Positions 1 through 10,890 are shown, counted from the stretch's first letter. The stretch: DNA of 64,000 nt from Sphaerolaimus hirsutus (GCA_964036195.1 OZ038456.1:8556001-8620000); one strand, 5' to 3'. Notes: generated from the letters alone by a model not told the origin. A program made the numbers and translations.

Positions 1-653
1 CTGTCCCCGAACTTTTTGAACGCACCAAGTACAACGTGCACACCGAAAGATCGAAAGGCGCTTAGTTTGTTGTTTTATTGTTCATTAGGAGTGGGATGAT
101 GGATCTTATCGAATATTGACCATGTATCTATTGAATAGCTATATCGAGAGCCCATATCGAATATCGACTTTCTCAAAAATATGAAGTATCAAATATCGAA
201 AAGTCACATCGTCCCAACTATGTTCACTTTTTTGTCGTTTTCAATGAAACAAAAATTATTATCTTCAGTGAATTCGTATTCTGGCATTGGGCTCAATTGC
301 AATACAAGAATCCGGACGTGCAGTTAATAAAATTGAGGAATTTCACACCAAATCCGTATTTTCAGGCTTTTCTGGGTTTGTTTCTTTTTTCTATTGGTTG
401 AGGTGTCAGCGATAAAAAATAGAAATGGAAAGCGGTGATGGAAATTTTGGTATAAAAATCACAAAACTACGGAATATTTTTTATATCGAAATAAAGCTCG
501 TTAATTTAGATGTGCAAAAAGTATAAAAACCAACATTTTAAAGCGTTTTTAGGTCACTTGTCATTTACCTTTTAACTTTTTACTTTTCATTTCACTCCTA
601 AATTTACTTTCCCTCTCACTTTTTTACTTCTCAACTCGCGGAATTGGCACCAG
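1..653. other. Upstream non-coding stretch, possible intron
   Basis: No coding exon could be supported here. The sequence is AT-rich and of low complexity. It ends in GGAATTGGCAC followed by CAG (651-653), which resembles the right end of the CWG-targeting element family described elsewhere in this window. The stretch may therefore be the 3' part of an intron of the gene that follows. Confidence 0.35.
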
Positions 654-2704
654 CATTAATGTTTTTAAGCCAGTATGCATTTGTCAATTTCACACACTTC
701 ACAGGCGACGGGCGGGAAGTGCTGATAGATTTGGACTGGAAATCGAGACAGGAATGCCACGACAGACTCATGGACACGCTTGGCAAATCTGAGTGGGTTG
801 CAGGGTTGTTAAAAGTACTGAACTTTGTTCAAAGTAAACGTAAATGTAAAGTATTTATTTTTTACTCACCACTGAGTACAGAAAACGTAAAGTAAAAACT
901 TTTTACTTTTACACTGCGCAAAACGTGAGTAAAATACTTTTTTTTCCTGGGAAAACGTAAAACCGCATATTTTTCTCACAGAAAACGTAAATATGAGTAT
1001 TTTTCATTTCAGAAAACGTAAAAGTGAGTATTTGTTTCCACAGAAAACGTAAAAGTCAGGAATTTTGTCAATTTTTATTCTAGAATCAAAGATGTGTTTG
1101 TTTCTCCCGATAAGTATTTCTTAGGAAAGTGTCCTATTTTTGTCACTTTCTGTTTGTCAAAATGTCACTTTGACGTCCCATTTAAATGCGATTTCAGTAC
1201 TCTTAAGAGACTTACTAGAGTTACTCGTACAGAGTAAGTGCGTACCAGTATTTTTTCTGGGAGGAAACCAAGGACGTATCCAGGGGGGGCTGCACCCCCC
1301 CCCCCCCCCCGTTCCCGGGTAAGACCTGAAAAACTCAGCGAAAATGCAACTTGGTAGAAATTATCAAGTTGCTGAGTAAAAATTTTGCGCGCAAGCGCGC
1401 ATTTTCCTTCCGACAGAGGTATTATTGGAAAATCAGTACCTATAAACTCAAATACTCTCCAAAATACACTGAAGGGTGTGCCTGTCGCTCCGTATATATG
1501 TGTATTTGCATATATTTAAGCGATTCTTGGCGCCAGCGCTAAGGCCAACAGCGCCATGGCATGGCGTGGCGCCTATGAATGGCGCCATTACGTCACCCTG
1601 CGGGCAAAATTTTAGAGGGGGGGGGGCTGAGCCCCCCCCCCCCGTTTAACAACTGTGGTGGGTTGAATGTCATAAATGTGTTCTCATAAATGTGTTCTCA
1701 GTCTATTTACCCACTGCATAATCAAAAAAATGTACTTCTAAATTTAAAAAATATTTTTATTTTTGCAATTTTAACACTTTGCATGACATGTAAACTACCC
1801 TGGACAATGGAAAATGTAATGCAATTTGTCAAAAGTGAAGTCAGATACCCTGTGAGATTTCAGATGTCACGCAAAGTGTCAATAGACATTTAAAATACAT
1901 TGTGAAGTGTTAAATGTCGTGCAGTTTCAAAAGTGATGGAAAATGTCAAACGAGTTTGACATTTGACAGGGTCTGGAAGCACCACCAGGACGTTGACAGT
2001 GTCATGTCGAATGTAAATGCATTTCCCACGGTACATAACTCTCTCATGACCACTTATGTCCGTGTGCAGGCTGAACCACGAAGTGGAGCGTCTGCTGTCG
2101 GAACGCGCCCAGTCGGCGGCCAACTTCGGTTCCGACTGCGCTAGGCACTGCATGTGCGAAGTGCCTGGCCAGGTGCCACTCCCAGACCCTGTAAAAGACT
2201 CTGTAAAGTGTAAAAGACGCTGTTAAATGTTATGTGTCATGTAAAAGACCCTGTAAAATGTCATGTGTCATGTAAAAACCCTGTAAAGTGTCATGTGTCA
2301 TGTAAAAGACCATGTAAAGTGTCATGTGTATCCAAATCTTATTTTATCGCATCGAAATCTTGTTGTTGTATCCAAATCTTATGTCAAAAATTTATATTTG
2401 AATGCAAAAACATAAAATTTGGATACCATAAAATAAGATTTGGATACACATGACACATTACAGGGTCTTTCACATGACATTTGACACTTTACAGGGTCTT
2501 TTACATGACAGTTGACACTTTACAGGGTCTTTTACATGACACATGACATTTGACAGAGTATTTTACATGACACTTACAGATTCTTTTACACTTTACAGAG
2601 TCTTTTACAGGGTCTGGGAGTGCCCCCAGGTGCCTTGCCCCGCCCTGTTGCAAGTGCCTGTCCATTTGAGAGGCCAGTGGAGATGGGCTAAGGAGATGGT
2701 TTGA
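654..2704 (+). CDS. 3' end of an unidentified gene (three exons)
   Basis: I do not recognise this protein. Three pieces join in one frame: 654-792 (or from 705 if the nearer acceptor ACAG is used), 2070-2172, and 2630-2704 ending in TGA. Phases match at both junctions (GA|G, then CAG|GTG). The first exon reads through DGREVLIDLDWK and RQECHDRLMDTLGK. The second reads ELNHEVERLLSERAQ, then a Cys cluster CARHCMCEVPGQ. The last gives a short tail that could instead be a misread. The second intron is precisely an inverted-repeat element flanked by CAG. The gene must begin to the left of the window. A possible AATAAA lies at 3243-3248. Confidence 0.5.
801..1060 (+). mobile_element. hAT-like element fragment, GTAAACGTAAA array
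   Basis: It starts with CAGGGTTGTTAAAAGTAC, followed by a degenerate array of AAAACGTAAA units. Two complete relatives with 8-bp target duplications are present at 13432-13933 and 51584-52064. No right end is found here. Confidence 0.6.
1265..1660 (+). mobile_element. Repeat with GGACGTATCC end and C/G homopolymer runs
   Basis: It begins GGACGTATCCAGGGGGG, contains a long C run, GCGCAAGCGCGC, a GGCGCC-rich segment and a G run then a C run near 1620. A second copy lies at 33172-33575 and ends in the complementary GGATACGTCC. Confidence 0.6.
1780..1992 (+). mobile_element. Degenerate CWG-target inverted-repeat element
   Basis: Diverged TGTCAAATGTCATGCAAAG-type repeats run up to a right end reading GGGTCTGGAAGCACCAC followed by CAG. 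It lies in the intron between the first two exons of the gene at 654-2704. Confidence 0.5.
2173..2626 (+). mobile_element. CWG-target element that forms a complete intron
   Basis: The left end GTGCCACTCCCAGACCC and right end GGGTCTGGGAGTGCCCC are flanked by CAG at 2170-2172 and 2627-2629. Intron 2173-2629 therefore begins GT and ends CAG, and the reading frame on both sides is continuous at phase 0. The interior has TGTAAAAGACCCTGTAAAG repeats and a segment built of GTATCCAAATCTTATG, also found in the elements at 26756-27025 and near 45600-45900. Confidence 0.75.
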
Positions 2705-3480
2705 GTGTCGGGGGTTTTTTTATTCGAGTAACTTTTTGTTATTGTTTTCGAGCTAATGTATAGAAGTGGAGTTCCACTGGATAGATTCTGGGGGGTTTTG
2801 TCGCTGAATTTTATCCATTGGTATGAATGTTTTACGCGAATTACAGTTATGTTTTTTGATTCCGCGCCGGTTTTACTGAGCATTTCATTTGATGTCCACC
2901 GACGTCCGTTGTTTTGTGTTGTTTCATTGCTGAGAATTGAAACGTCTACTTAAAAAACTCGATAACTAAACATTTGATTAAACGAAAATTGCATTTGAAA
3001 TCGGACGTTAAAAAGTGGAAACTGCTGAAAAATGTATGGGATAGTTGATTTTGATGTTATTTTCCATGATTACTTCAATTTTCAAAACTTTGGAGTTCTC
3101 GACATTTGGAAGTCAATTGTAAATATAGCAAAAAGTCACTCGAGTTTTTAAATGATGCTGATTTCGATATTTATGTGTTCGAAAGATAATTGATAATGTG
3201 ATTTTTTCACATGTTTGTAACTGCAAGTGTTCGACTTGACTCAATAAAAGGGAAACCTTGAATATTTCATCATTTTTATGTTTCCATGAATGTGTGTGAC
3301 AATGTATTTATGTGGGGCTGCAACATGAAAATCGTTGATTAGCTTTGAAAAATAAGTTTTTTTCTTAAAATTTCAACAATCAGTGTCTTATTTATGAATA
3401 AACAATTTTTCATTTAGTACTTCAATGGCCACGCGCCGTCACATGTTTGAAATTTCGCAAAATAAGAAATCTATTTTTAC
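2705..3480. other. No gene recognised
   Basis: AT-rich, low-repeat sequence downstream of the unidentified gene. A possible polyadenylation signal AATAAA is at 3243-3248. Nothing else could be supported. Confidence 0.4.
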
Positions 3481-3482
3481 TA

Positions 3483-3606
3483 GGGTGTCAAATTTCCGTT
3501 TCCGTTTTCCGTTTCCGCCTTTCCGCAGGAAAAATTTTTACCTTTCTGTTTTCCGTTTTCCGGCTGCCGAAAAATTTTTACCTTTCCGTTTTCCGGCAGC
3601 CGAAAA
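3483..3606 (+). repeat. TTTCCG/TTTTCCGG array (hAT-like left end)
   Basis: The stretch opens with TAGGGTGTCAAATTTCCG and continues as TTTCCGTTTTCCG units. It matches the complete element at 56639-57202, which has an 8-bp target duplication. Only the left side is recognisable here. Confidence 0.6.
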
Positions 3607-3608
3607 AA

Positions 3609-3846
3609 GTGGTCAAGTATACCTTCTACCTAAGCGAATATGCAGGCCAAATTGCAGACTCCTGCTTGTAGCTCAAGATTTATAACGTTCGAAAAAAGTT
3701 TGCTATTGTCGCTGGCTGTCGGAGACAGACTGACAACTGTCCGACAACTGCGAAAGTTTTCAAACGCCTTTAACTCATGAGCTACAAGCACGATTGTGTA
3801 ATTTGACATGCATATTCGCCTAGGTACGATGTATAATTGACCACTT
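3609..3846. repeat. Inverted repeat, about 240 bp
   Basis: The outer arms are complementary: GTGGTCAAGTATACCT on the left against TATAATTGACCAC on the right, then GCGAATATGCAGGCCAAATT against AATTTGACATGCATATTCGC, then CTTGTAGCTCA against TGAGCTACAAG. This is a foldback-like MITE. Confidence 0.65.
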
Positions 3847-4035
3847 TTTCTCATAAATATGGAACATTTTTACTCAACTTATTGAACGTTTTATTTTTGT
3901 CGAGTCGTCACAAAAAATCCGTGTAAACGGGGTCTTACAGTTCATTTGTAATCCCCGTTTAAAGGTAGTTGACGGAAATTTCCGTAATGGTAAATTCAAA
4001 TGTTCTGACATTTCGTTCGGTCAACTGTGCATGCC

Positions 4036-4095
4036 GTCATTTAGTCATGCCTTTGGCGCTAGCGCCAGCACCATGGCGCTTTTACATCACTATGC
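4036..4095. repeat. Fragment of GCGCC-palindrome element
   Basis: GGCGCTAGCGCC and CCATGGCGCTT lead into TTTACATCAC followed by TA, the right end of the GTGATG-ended TA-target element family. Confidence 0.5.
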
Positions 4096-5462
4096 ACTTC
4101 ACACAGAGTTCATAACTGTTGCTGATCTCAAGTGCCATCTATAAGTTATGATTGAAATGTTTATTTTCTTCAATTGCTAGCAATTTTTGAGGTTTCTTGA
4201 GGACCAGGCTTTCCGTGATGTAGAAAATTTTGGTTGCGTTAATAATCTTTCATTTCTATCAACTCACAAAATGAAGCCTTTATATTTCTCATGATGATTT
4301 CAGAATGTTCACCTCACGCACTAACTGCTGTCAAAACTTAAAAGTTTATTATGCAATGCAAAAAAATTTATTCATAACATGCATTTGTAAACAGAAAAAA
4401 GTTTATATTTATTCACACCAGCAATATGTTGAAGTGAGAACACTTTCACAATTCACACAATCATATATGATTACACTTTCATACGTACATAATTACTGTC
4501 ATGGCACTGTAAAAAGTGTAGGAGAATCTTGCATCACAATAAAATGCTTATCATATCCCTATGCATGCATAGTTCAAACTCAGGCATTGGTCCTCCTGGG
4601 GCAGGCGCAGTAGCTGCCATCCTCGCCCGGGGGTCCAGGGGGGCCGCGCTGGCCAGGGAACCCTTGGCTGCCGTCCTGCCCTGCTTCTCCCTGCTCCCCC
4701 GGCCCACCCAAATTGCCAGGGAAGCCAGGGTTGCCCAGGTTGCCAGCTTGTCCTGGCTGCCCTGCCTGCCCCCTTTCACCCGGAGTCCCGTCGGGGCCGG
4801 CCTCGCCCTTTCCACCCCTGGTGCCATCACGGCCAGGAGTTCCCTGTGGTTTGGGGGGAGTGAGCTCGTTAACTGGCCATAATATGGTCAAATGTTGTGG
4901 ACTGTGTACTGTTTAGGTTGAAAAATGGCTTGAGACCACCAATTTGAGTCATTCATGACAGGATACCTCTATTGACACAAAACAGAGGCTGCAAGCAAAA
5001 CTACAAAATACCTCAAGGCTGCAATCCCTCATGTTTTATATTCATAAAACCCACAAACTACCAACCTTCTCTCCACCCTCCCCAGGGGGGCCAGTTACAC
5101 CGGGTGTCCCAGGTTGTCCAGGATATCCCTTCCTGCCGGGGTTGCCAGGATTTCCATCATTGCCAGGCTGGCCACCGGTGCCGGCCTCCCCGGGGGTTCC
5201 CACATTGCCGGCTGGGCCACTGGGGCCACGGGGGCACTGAATGCAGCCCAGATCAGGCATCTCCATGGGGGGAAGGCGACCCCCGCTTCACCCGGGGGAC
5301 CTCTTTCACCTGGGGCACCCGGCTCTCCACTGTCTCCAGCTGCTCCGGGGAGACCGGCTGCTCCGGGTGGGCACCGGTTCTGCTCGTCGCACGCTGTGGG
5401 GTGGGGATTGAGATTACTGTTGAAATGGATGATGGTGAGGGTCTTGAGGAATGCTAATTGTT

Positions 5463-6175
5463 TGGTATACTCGGCGGACCGCAAAGTATGCACCCAAAAT
5501 TATTTATGTCTTGGTCGATTATCCGCAAACTGGATACTTACCGTATTTCCTCGAAATACCCCCCCCCCTCGAAATACCCCCCCCCTCGAAATACCCCCCC
5601 TCAAAATGGACACTATGAACTTATTAACCCCCCCCCTCGAAATACCCCCCCCCAAATTTAGTGTATAGAGATCGTAAATGACAAAGGCTGCGGTCTGTCA
5701 TCCGGGCAATGCAAAACACACGTTAAAAACGATGACTCTGTTATGTGAGAACAGTGTTTGTACGTCTACACACTTATAAATGTCTTTAGAGTCTTATAAA
5801 TGGCGATTTTTGTTGCATTTTTCGACGTCTGCGTACGTTTCAGACGACATTTTAGTACTGGGATTTCAAAAAATTTCTGGCGAAATAATAGACCCCCCCC
5901 TCGAAATACCCCCCCCCCCCTCGTTTAACCCCCCCTCAAAATTCTCACTCTGAAAAAATAAACCCCCCGGGGGTATTTCGAGGAAATACGGTATGTATGC
6001 ACTTTCACAGAAAAAAAATTTTAAAAAAGAAAAATGCGGAGTCGCGTACAAACGAGGAATGTTTTTTCCCGTCACGTTTTTTTCTCTTTCATGGAATTAT
6101 TTTGACTGTATTAATGATGACGTCATGATGTAGTGTTTCCTTCAGAAAAATGATAGCGTACGGTCCGTTGAGTAT
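5463..6175 (+). mobile_element. MITE with TACTCGGCGGACCGC ends, split by a nested element
   Basis: It starts TATACTCGGCGGACCGCAAAG and ends GTACGGTCCGTTGAGTATA. The related intact copy is 15878-16143. It sits in the first large intron of collagen copy A at the site also occupied in fragment D (TATACCAA, upstream of AGCATTC), and it contains the element 5541-5991. Confidence 0.75.
5541..5991. mobile_element. CCGTATTTCC element, C-rich array, TA target duplication
   Basis: The ends are CCGTATTTCCTCGAAATACC and GGTATTTCGAGGAAATACGG, with TA on both sides (5539-5540 and 5992-5993). The homologous MITE at 15878-16143 provides the empty site: its complement reads GGATACTTATGTATGCAC where this copy reads GGATACTTA, element, TATGTATGCAC. 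The interior alternates C runs with CTCGAAATA. Confidence 0.85.
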
Positions 6176-6252
6176 AAGAAAAAATATAAAAGTTGACACT
6201 TTAAATACATGAGTTTGGGCATGTTATATTGGGCAGTTTTGTACTGTGACTA

Positions 6253-7210
6253 GTGATGTAAAGGCACCGGGGCACCGGTGCCCCGGTGCTGGGCACCGAA
6301 GGGCACCAGCACCGGTGCTGGTGCGGTGCCATTGCAATCTTCAGGGGTGCCATGCCGGTGCCGGTGCCATTTTTTTCAGAATAGCACCGGTGCCGGTGCG
6401 GTGCGGTGCCATTTTTTTGCCGGTGCCAAAGGTCCTAGCACCAGGGCAAAGTAAAAGGCACCGGGAAAGGCACCGGCCAAGGCTTCATATGCTGTGCAAT
6501 TTTGTCCATAGCGATATATTTAGCGGTATAAAAAACAGCGATATATTTACCCAACCGTTTTTGCCTATTTTGTAAACCTCCCATCAAATAAATATACCTA
6601 CTGTGAAATCCATTATACCCGATACGTGACCTGATGAGCGAATCTAAAATTTTGTTGAATTTTAAATCATTTTTATATTTTATATTTATCTTACTTTTTT
6701 GTTCAAAATTTGTTGTCAGTTTATGACCGAGAAAGTTCCATTAAGAGAGAGAAAGTTTAAGAGAAGGAAAGTTCTGTACAGCAACGACTCCGATCAGTAG
6801 ACAATAGTGGCTATGGACATTGTAGTGAATTAAATATTTTATCTTTCATTTGTAATCATTGTAATTGCTTCATAAAAGTGATTGCCACATCATTCTGATC
6901 ATTTTAAGTGCTCAACCATCAAAATCGGTTGAAAATTCATGAAAATATGCACTTCCAAAGGTGAGACCACTGAGAAACTGCCCTATTTACTTCAGAAATT
7001 CCAGCCCAGTGCGGTGCCTTTCGGTGCTAGCACCGGCAACCCGCCGGTGCCCTTCGGTGCCGGTGCCATTTTTTCCAAAAGGCACCGGTGCCGGTGCGGT
7101 GCGGTGCCATTTTCTGGCCGGTGCCCCAAGGTGCCAGGTGCCCTTTTTCATGCGTTGGCAAAGGTGCCGGTGCGGTGCGGTGCCATTTTTCCCGGTGCCT
7201 GTAACATCAC
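6253..7210. mobile_element. GTGATG-ended TA-target element with GGCACCGGTGCC arrays
   Basis: It starts GTGATGTAAAGGCACC and ends GGTGCCTGTAACATCAC, flanked by TA at 6251-6252 and 7211-7212. Both flanks are dense arrays of GGCACCGGTGCCGGTGCGGT. The middle (about 6550-6990) is ordinary sequence that matches 45046-45310 plus 46147-46260. Confidence 0.75.
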
Positions 7211-7817
7211 TAACTGTGACGTCTTACAAGGTCTTATGTGACGTCTTATATTACAAGGTCTATGAATGCCCCCAAATAATAATCCTCATCCATAAAGTTA
7301 GTGTCATTTTAAATCAAGTTTTCTTGCTTAAAATTTCTTCCAATTTCTAGTTCAATTTCCATACCCCCCACAAAACCGACTGCACTGTGGCTGCGCCTGC
7401 CTCCTGTGCCTCTGCAGCCCCATCTGCCTGCCCTCCCTCGCCTTGACCACGACCATGTCCTCCCACAGAACCTGCGCATCACTTTCAAACTGTTGCATAT
7501 CCCCACTCAACTCTGCGCGGATGGCGGCGGCCTTGTTGTGCAGCACGGGCACGAAGGTGAGCATGGCGGAGAGGGCGACCACGCTGGACACGAGGCACAC
7601 GCACGCCGCCAGTTGGGTCAGTTCGTGGCTGCTGCCCATTGTGGAGGTGGGTTGGATGTCTGCCGGGTAGTTGGTTAGGGTTGGGGACCCTTTGGACATC
7701 TTGGGTGCTGATGGGGATTGTTGCAGGGTTGGTTTAACAGGTAGATATTGGTTATGACAAAGAACGATCGAAAATTTTGAAAAACTTTTTGAATTCTTAA
7801 ATTTTTCGAGTTTACAA

Positions 7818-7868
7818 AATACCCCCCCTCCTCGAAATACCCCCCCCCCCCTCGAAATACCCCCCTCC
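7818..7868. repeat. Fragment of CTCGAAATACCCCC element
   Basis: Short remnant with three C runs separated by CTCGAAATA, inside the first (5' UTR) intron of collagen copy A. Confidence 0.55.
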
Positions 7869-7899
7869 TGGGAGGTGGCAATGGTATAAATTCACTCAC

Positions 7900-7971
7900 C
7901 TATTTGAAGGAAGAACAGGGAAGGCAAGCCGGAGAATGATGTTATGATCCAAAACCGCGCCACTATTTATA
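7900..7971 (-). promoter_or_regulatory. TATA box and 5' non-coding exon of collagen copy A
   Basis: On the minus strand TATAAATA (7971-7964) follows GGCCAACG and is conserved in copies B and C. About 65 bases downstream a conserved G|GTGAGTGAA splice donor (exon end 7900) closes a short untranslated first exon. Confidence 0.7.
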
Positions 7972-8119
7972 CGTTGGCCAAAGTGACATTGACCTTCAAA
8001 CATATTGCCAAACTTGTTTAGGTTTTTGTTTTTTTTTAAATATTAATTGGTTAGGGAACGTAAGCGTAATTGTTAAACAGCCATACGTAATAATCTATAG
8101 GTCCTACACAAACTAGTTG

Positions 8120-8478
8120 ACTAGTTCCTCCTTTCACAAAACCTGAGACTAATTCAAGTGTAGCTTCTCAAAAAAGGAGAAGTTTTATGAAATTGAAACC
8201 AACCAAAATAGTTAACGAACGTTCTGCGAGTGTTAACAGCAGGTGTTAAATGGACGTAGCCGGAGAAAGGTGTGATACACTCAAGAGTTGGTATTTTAGT
8301 AAACTTACCAGACTGCTAAATTTCGAACGCGGCTACGGAAAATGCTGAATTGGTGTCATTTCTTCAATACAGAACAGCCAGATGCCAGTTCCGCACCCTG
8401 TAAATTTTAAAGCCAACTGTAAAATGTCATGTAAATTTGTCAATTGTCATGCAAAGTTTCACAAGTTCAGTAATAATG
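8120..8478. other. Collagen upstream repeat, shared with 24390-24720
   Basis: The sequence with AACGTTCTGCGAGTGTTAAC and flanking text reappears upstream of collagen copy C (24390-24720), showing that the duplicated unit includes several hundred bases of upstream DNA. Confidence 0.6.
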
Positions 8479-8640
8479 GGCCCCCACACGCTAGTTGACA
8501 TCGACACCAAATGTCAACTGGTGCCGATCCCGATTCGAAGCTCGCCGACGAGCCGACTATCGACGTTTAAACTCGAGCCTTGAATTGGGAACGGAACCAG
8601 TTGACATTTGGTGTAGATGTCAACTAACGTGTGTGGGGCC
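8479..8640. mobile_element. CTAGTTGACATCG MITE
   Basis: Left end CACGCTAGTTGACATCGACA, right end ATGTCAACTAACGTGTGTGG. Near-perfect palindromic structure with CCAAATGTCAACTGG on both sides. One of about ten copies in this window. Confidence 0.8.
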
Positions 8641-8880
8641 AATGTCGCTTTTTATCATTTACAACAACTCGAGAAGCCTGATTTTGGCGCCGTTGTTTCA
8701 AAGTGCGATTGTTTTAAACAATGAACACGCGCAAGTGGTGATTTTCCCCCAATGCAAAAAAAACTGAATTCCATGTTTCCTGTTTGGGCGCCAGATCGAA
8801 ATGAAACAGGCGAGTGGAGCAGACGCACGGCCACAATTACAAAAAACTTCTGTGTGTGAGTATACACAGTAACACACTAT

Positions 8881-9540
8881 AATTCACAATGACACCAAAC
8901 ATCAACTGGTTCCCATCCCAATTCAAAGATTGCTGACGAGTATCACTATCACAGCAAAAAATGGATCCGTGAAGCGTGTGGAAGCGTGCGGCGCGCTTCC
9001 ACACGCTTCCACACGCTTCCACCAACATCTCGAAGATCTCGGTGAAGTGTCTTCCACACGCTTCACCTAGCTTCACCGCGCGCTTCACGTGCATCCAAAA
9101 TGTGGAAGACAGTTCACGACGCTGGCGCTTCCACACGCTTCCCCTACGTATACATGCGTGTGGGAGCGCCATATGAGGAAGCGTGAAGTGCCTTCACGCA
9201 GATTTTCGTGATGCGTGTGGAAGCGCCGACATGCTTGGTGAAGGGTCGGGAAGTGTCGGCGTGAAGACACTTCCCGACGCTTCACCGCGCATCCACACAC
9301 CCATTTTTTGCTGTGTATGCATTTTTACATTTAGGTACCTAAACACTAGTCCGTGCCTGCCTTGTCAATACATTGCGCATACCTCAATATTTGTTACAAC
9401 GCCATAGGTTTCATTTGCGACATGATTCAACACCTAGGTAGTGTATTTGAATGTCGTTGGTCGGTTCGTCAGCAAGCTTTGAATTGGGACGGGAACCAGT
9501 TGACATTCGGCGACCTTGTCAACTGGTCTGTGTAGGACCT
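8881..9540. mobile_element. CTAGTTGACA-type MITE with a nested element
   Basis: Arms ACACCAAACATCAACTGGTT and AACCAGTTGACATTCGG enclose about 600 bp, including the nested element 8950-9315. The homologous copy upstream of collagen C is 25795-26045 and lacks the nested insertion. Confidence 0.7.
8950..9315. mobile_element. CACAGCAAAAAATGG element with GAAGCGTGTGG array
   Basis: The inverted ends CACAGCAAAAAATGG and CCATTTTTTGCTGTG flank a dense array of GCTTCCACACGCTTC on both strands. TAT flanks both ends (8947-8949 and 9316-9318). The empty site is ATCACTATGCA at 25850, which shows a real insertion with a TAT (or TA) duplication. Confidence 0.8.
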
Positions 9541-9664
9541 ATAAATTACTACTTTTGGCGGTTGAACAATTACGCTTAACTTACCCAACCAATTAAATAG
9601 ATAAAAAACTAAAACTTTAACAAGTTTGGCATTATGTTTGAAGGTCAATGTGACTTGGCCAACG

Positions 9665-9736
9665 TATAAATAGTAGCGCAGTTTTGGATCATAACATCAT
9701 TCTTCAGCTTGCCTTCTCTGTTCTTCCTTCACAAAG
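9665..9736 (+). promoter_or_regulatory. TATA box and 5' non-coding exon of collagen copy B
   Basis: TATAAATA at 9665-9672 after GGCCAACG, then about 65 bases to the conserved donor AAAG|GTGAGTGAA (exon end 9736). Confidence 0.7.
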
Positions 9737-10270
9737 GTGAGTGAATTTGTTCCATCATCACCATGCAAGGTCCATACACACGTGAGTGAGTTGACAACAA
9801 TTCCAAAGCCGATAACACATTTGAGTTGACTGGAATGAGCTGTCTGTGAACTACTTTTGACGGAGACCGTAAATAATCCATTATGGTAGACTGAAATATG
9901 AGATTAGGTATGGGAAACTTATTTATCAGCCATGCAAATTTCAGCTGTCAATTAGTGTGCATTAGTGGGCACAAATAAGTTTGATCTATTTACCTAAATC
10001 TATTTCACTCTCACTAATGATAGCACACCATTTGGAAAAGGGTTAAAAAATTTAGCTTGTTTTTTCGAAAACAACTTTGGATTATTTCTAAATTTTTTCT
10101 CCAATTTTTGAATTTAGTTTTTGAATTTTTCCACCATTTGGATTTTTCCAATATCCAATTTTCCTGTAAAATTTTGAACGCATCTTGATTTGCAGATGAT
10201 TAGATTAGATTGTATTAAATCCAAGTGACATTGAAGTTTGTAGTTGTTTCTGCATTTTATACAATAAATA

Positions 10271-10690
10271 CCGTAAATCCTCGAATAAGACCCCCCCCCC
10301 CCGAATAACTCCCACCCCCCTTGAATAACTCCCCCCTGTTTGCGAGGTGAGGAAAAAATAACTCCCCCCTCGAATAACTCCCCCTCTTGAATCACTCGCC
10401 CCTCTAGATGAAAACGATACAATACAAAAATACAAAAGAATATTAGCCTAGAGCAGCGAAAGCAGGTACATTATGTGTATGCAATGTATACACATCCTTT
10501 TATTGTTGTTGGACAGTTAAATACCTGAATCACACAAGTTTACAGACTGCACCCATACAATGAATAACGAGGAAGTTTACGAGGAAAAAATAACTCCCCC
10601 CTCGAATAACTCCCCCCCTTGAATAACTCCCCCCTCCAAAACGCCTGAGGAAAAAATAACTCCCCTGGGGTCTTATTCGAGGATTTAGGG
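10271..10690. mobile_element. CCGTAAATCC element, GAATAACTCCCCC array
   Basis: Left end CCGTAAATCCTCGAATAAGA, right end TCTTATTCGAGGATTTAGGG, TA on both sides (10269-10270 and 10691-10692). It lies in the first intron of collagen copy B. Confidence 0.8.
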
Positions 10691-10890
10691 TATCCAAATA
10701 AAATTAAAAACCCTCCAATTTTTGAATTTTTCTAGAAAACCTCCAGATTCTATAGTGTTTTGTCTTGTGGTGGAATAATTTTTCTAACTCAGCAAAAAAT
10801 TTGAATTCAAAAACATTTTCAATCTTTCTTTGCCATCATGAATCTCAACCTGCTAAACCAAGTCTGCAACAACCCCCATCAACACCCAAG

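Larger units (their letters stand above)
4580..7699 (-). pseudogene. Cuticle collagen copy A, frameshifted in a C tract
   Basis: Structural collagen of the nematode cuticle. Minus-strand coding exons are 7699-7372, 5393-5066 and 4843-4580 (stop at 4582-4580). The first exon has MSKGSP, a second Met (MGSSHELTQLAACVC), a hydrophobic anchor and an [10 protein letters not shown] processing region. The second and third exons are Gly-X-Y blocks with flanking Cys, ending [10 protein letters not shown]. Exon ends obey phase (T|CG Ser at the first junction, AAG|GGA at the second). In exon 2 the C run before ATGGAGATG has six C, against seven in copy C. The frame is lost after VAFPP and a stop follows before the exon ends. 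Copy B and fragment D have the same deletion, so it is unlikely to be a random sequencing error. It is probably a pseudogene, or a truncated product. Confidence 0.8.
4087..8130 (-). repeat. Left arm of inverted collagen duplication
   Basis: This arm matches 9541-13250 in opposite orientation. The match includes the 3' flank (GAAGAAAATAAAC region), all three collagen exons, introns, the TATA region and upstream sequence. The arms differ by element insertions, so the duplication is older than those insertions. Confidence 0.85.

Noticed and set aside
4529-5668. Long plus-strand frames across the collagen A exons
   Set aside because: Antisense shadows of Gly-X-Y coding sequence; the GC-rich periodic codons keep all frames open. 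The same holds for minus-strand frames at 11535-12458 and 27644-28595.
6246-7350. Frames of 100-130 codons rich in Ala-Pro-Val
   Set aside because: Produced by the GGCACCGGTGCC array of a TA-target element.
8837-9300. A 111-codon minus-strand frame
   Set aside because: Lies across the GCTTCCACACGCTTC array; repeated translations, no domain.
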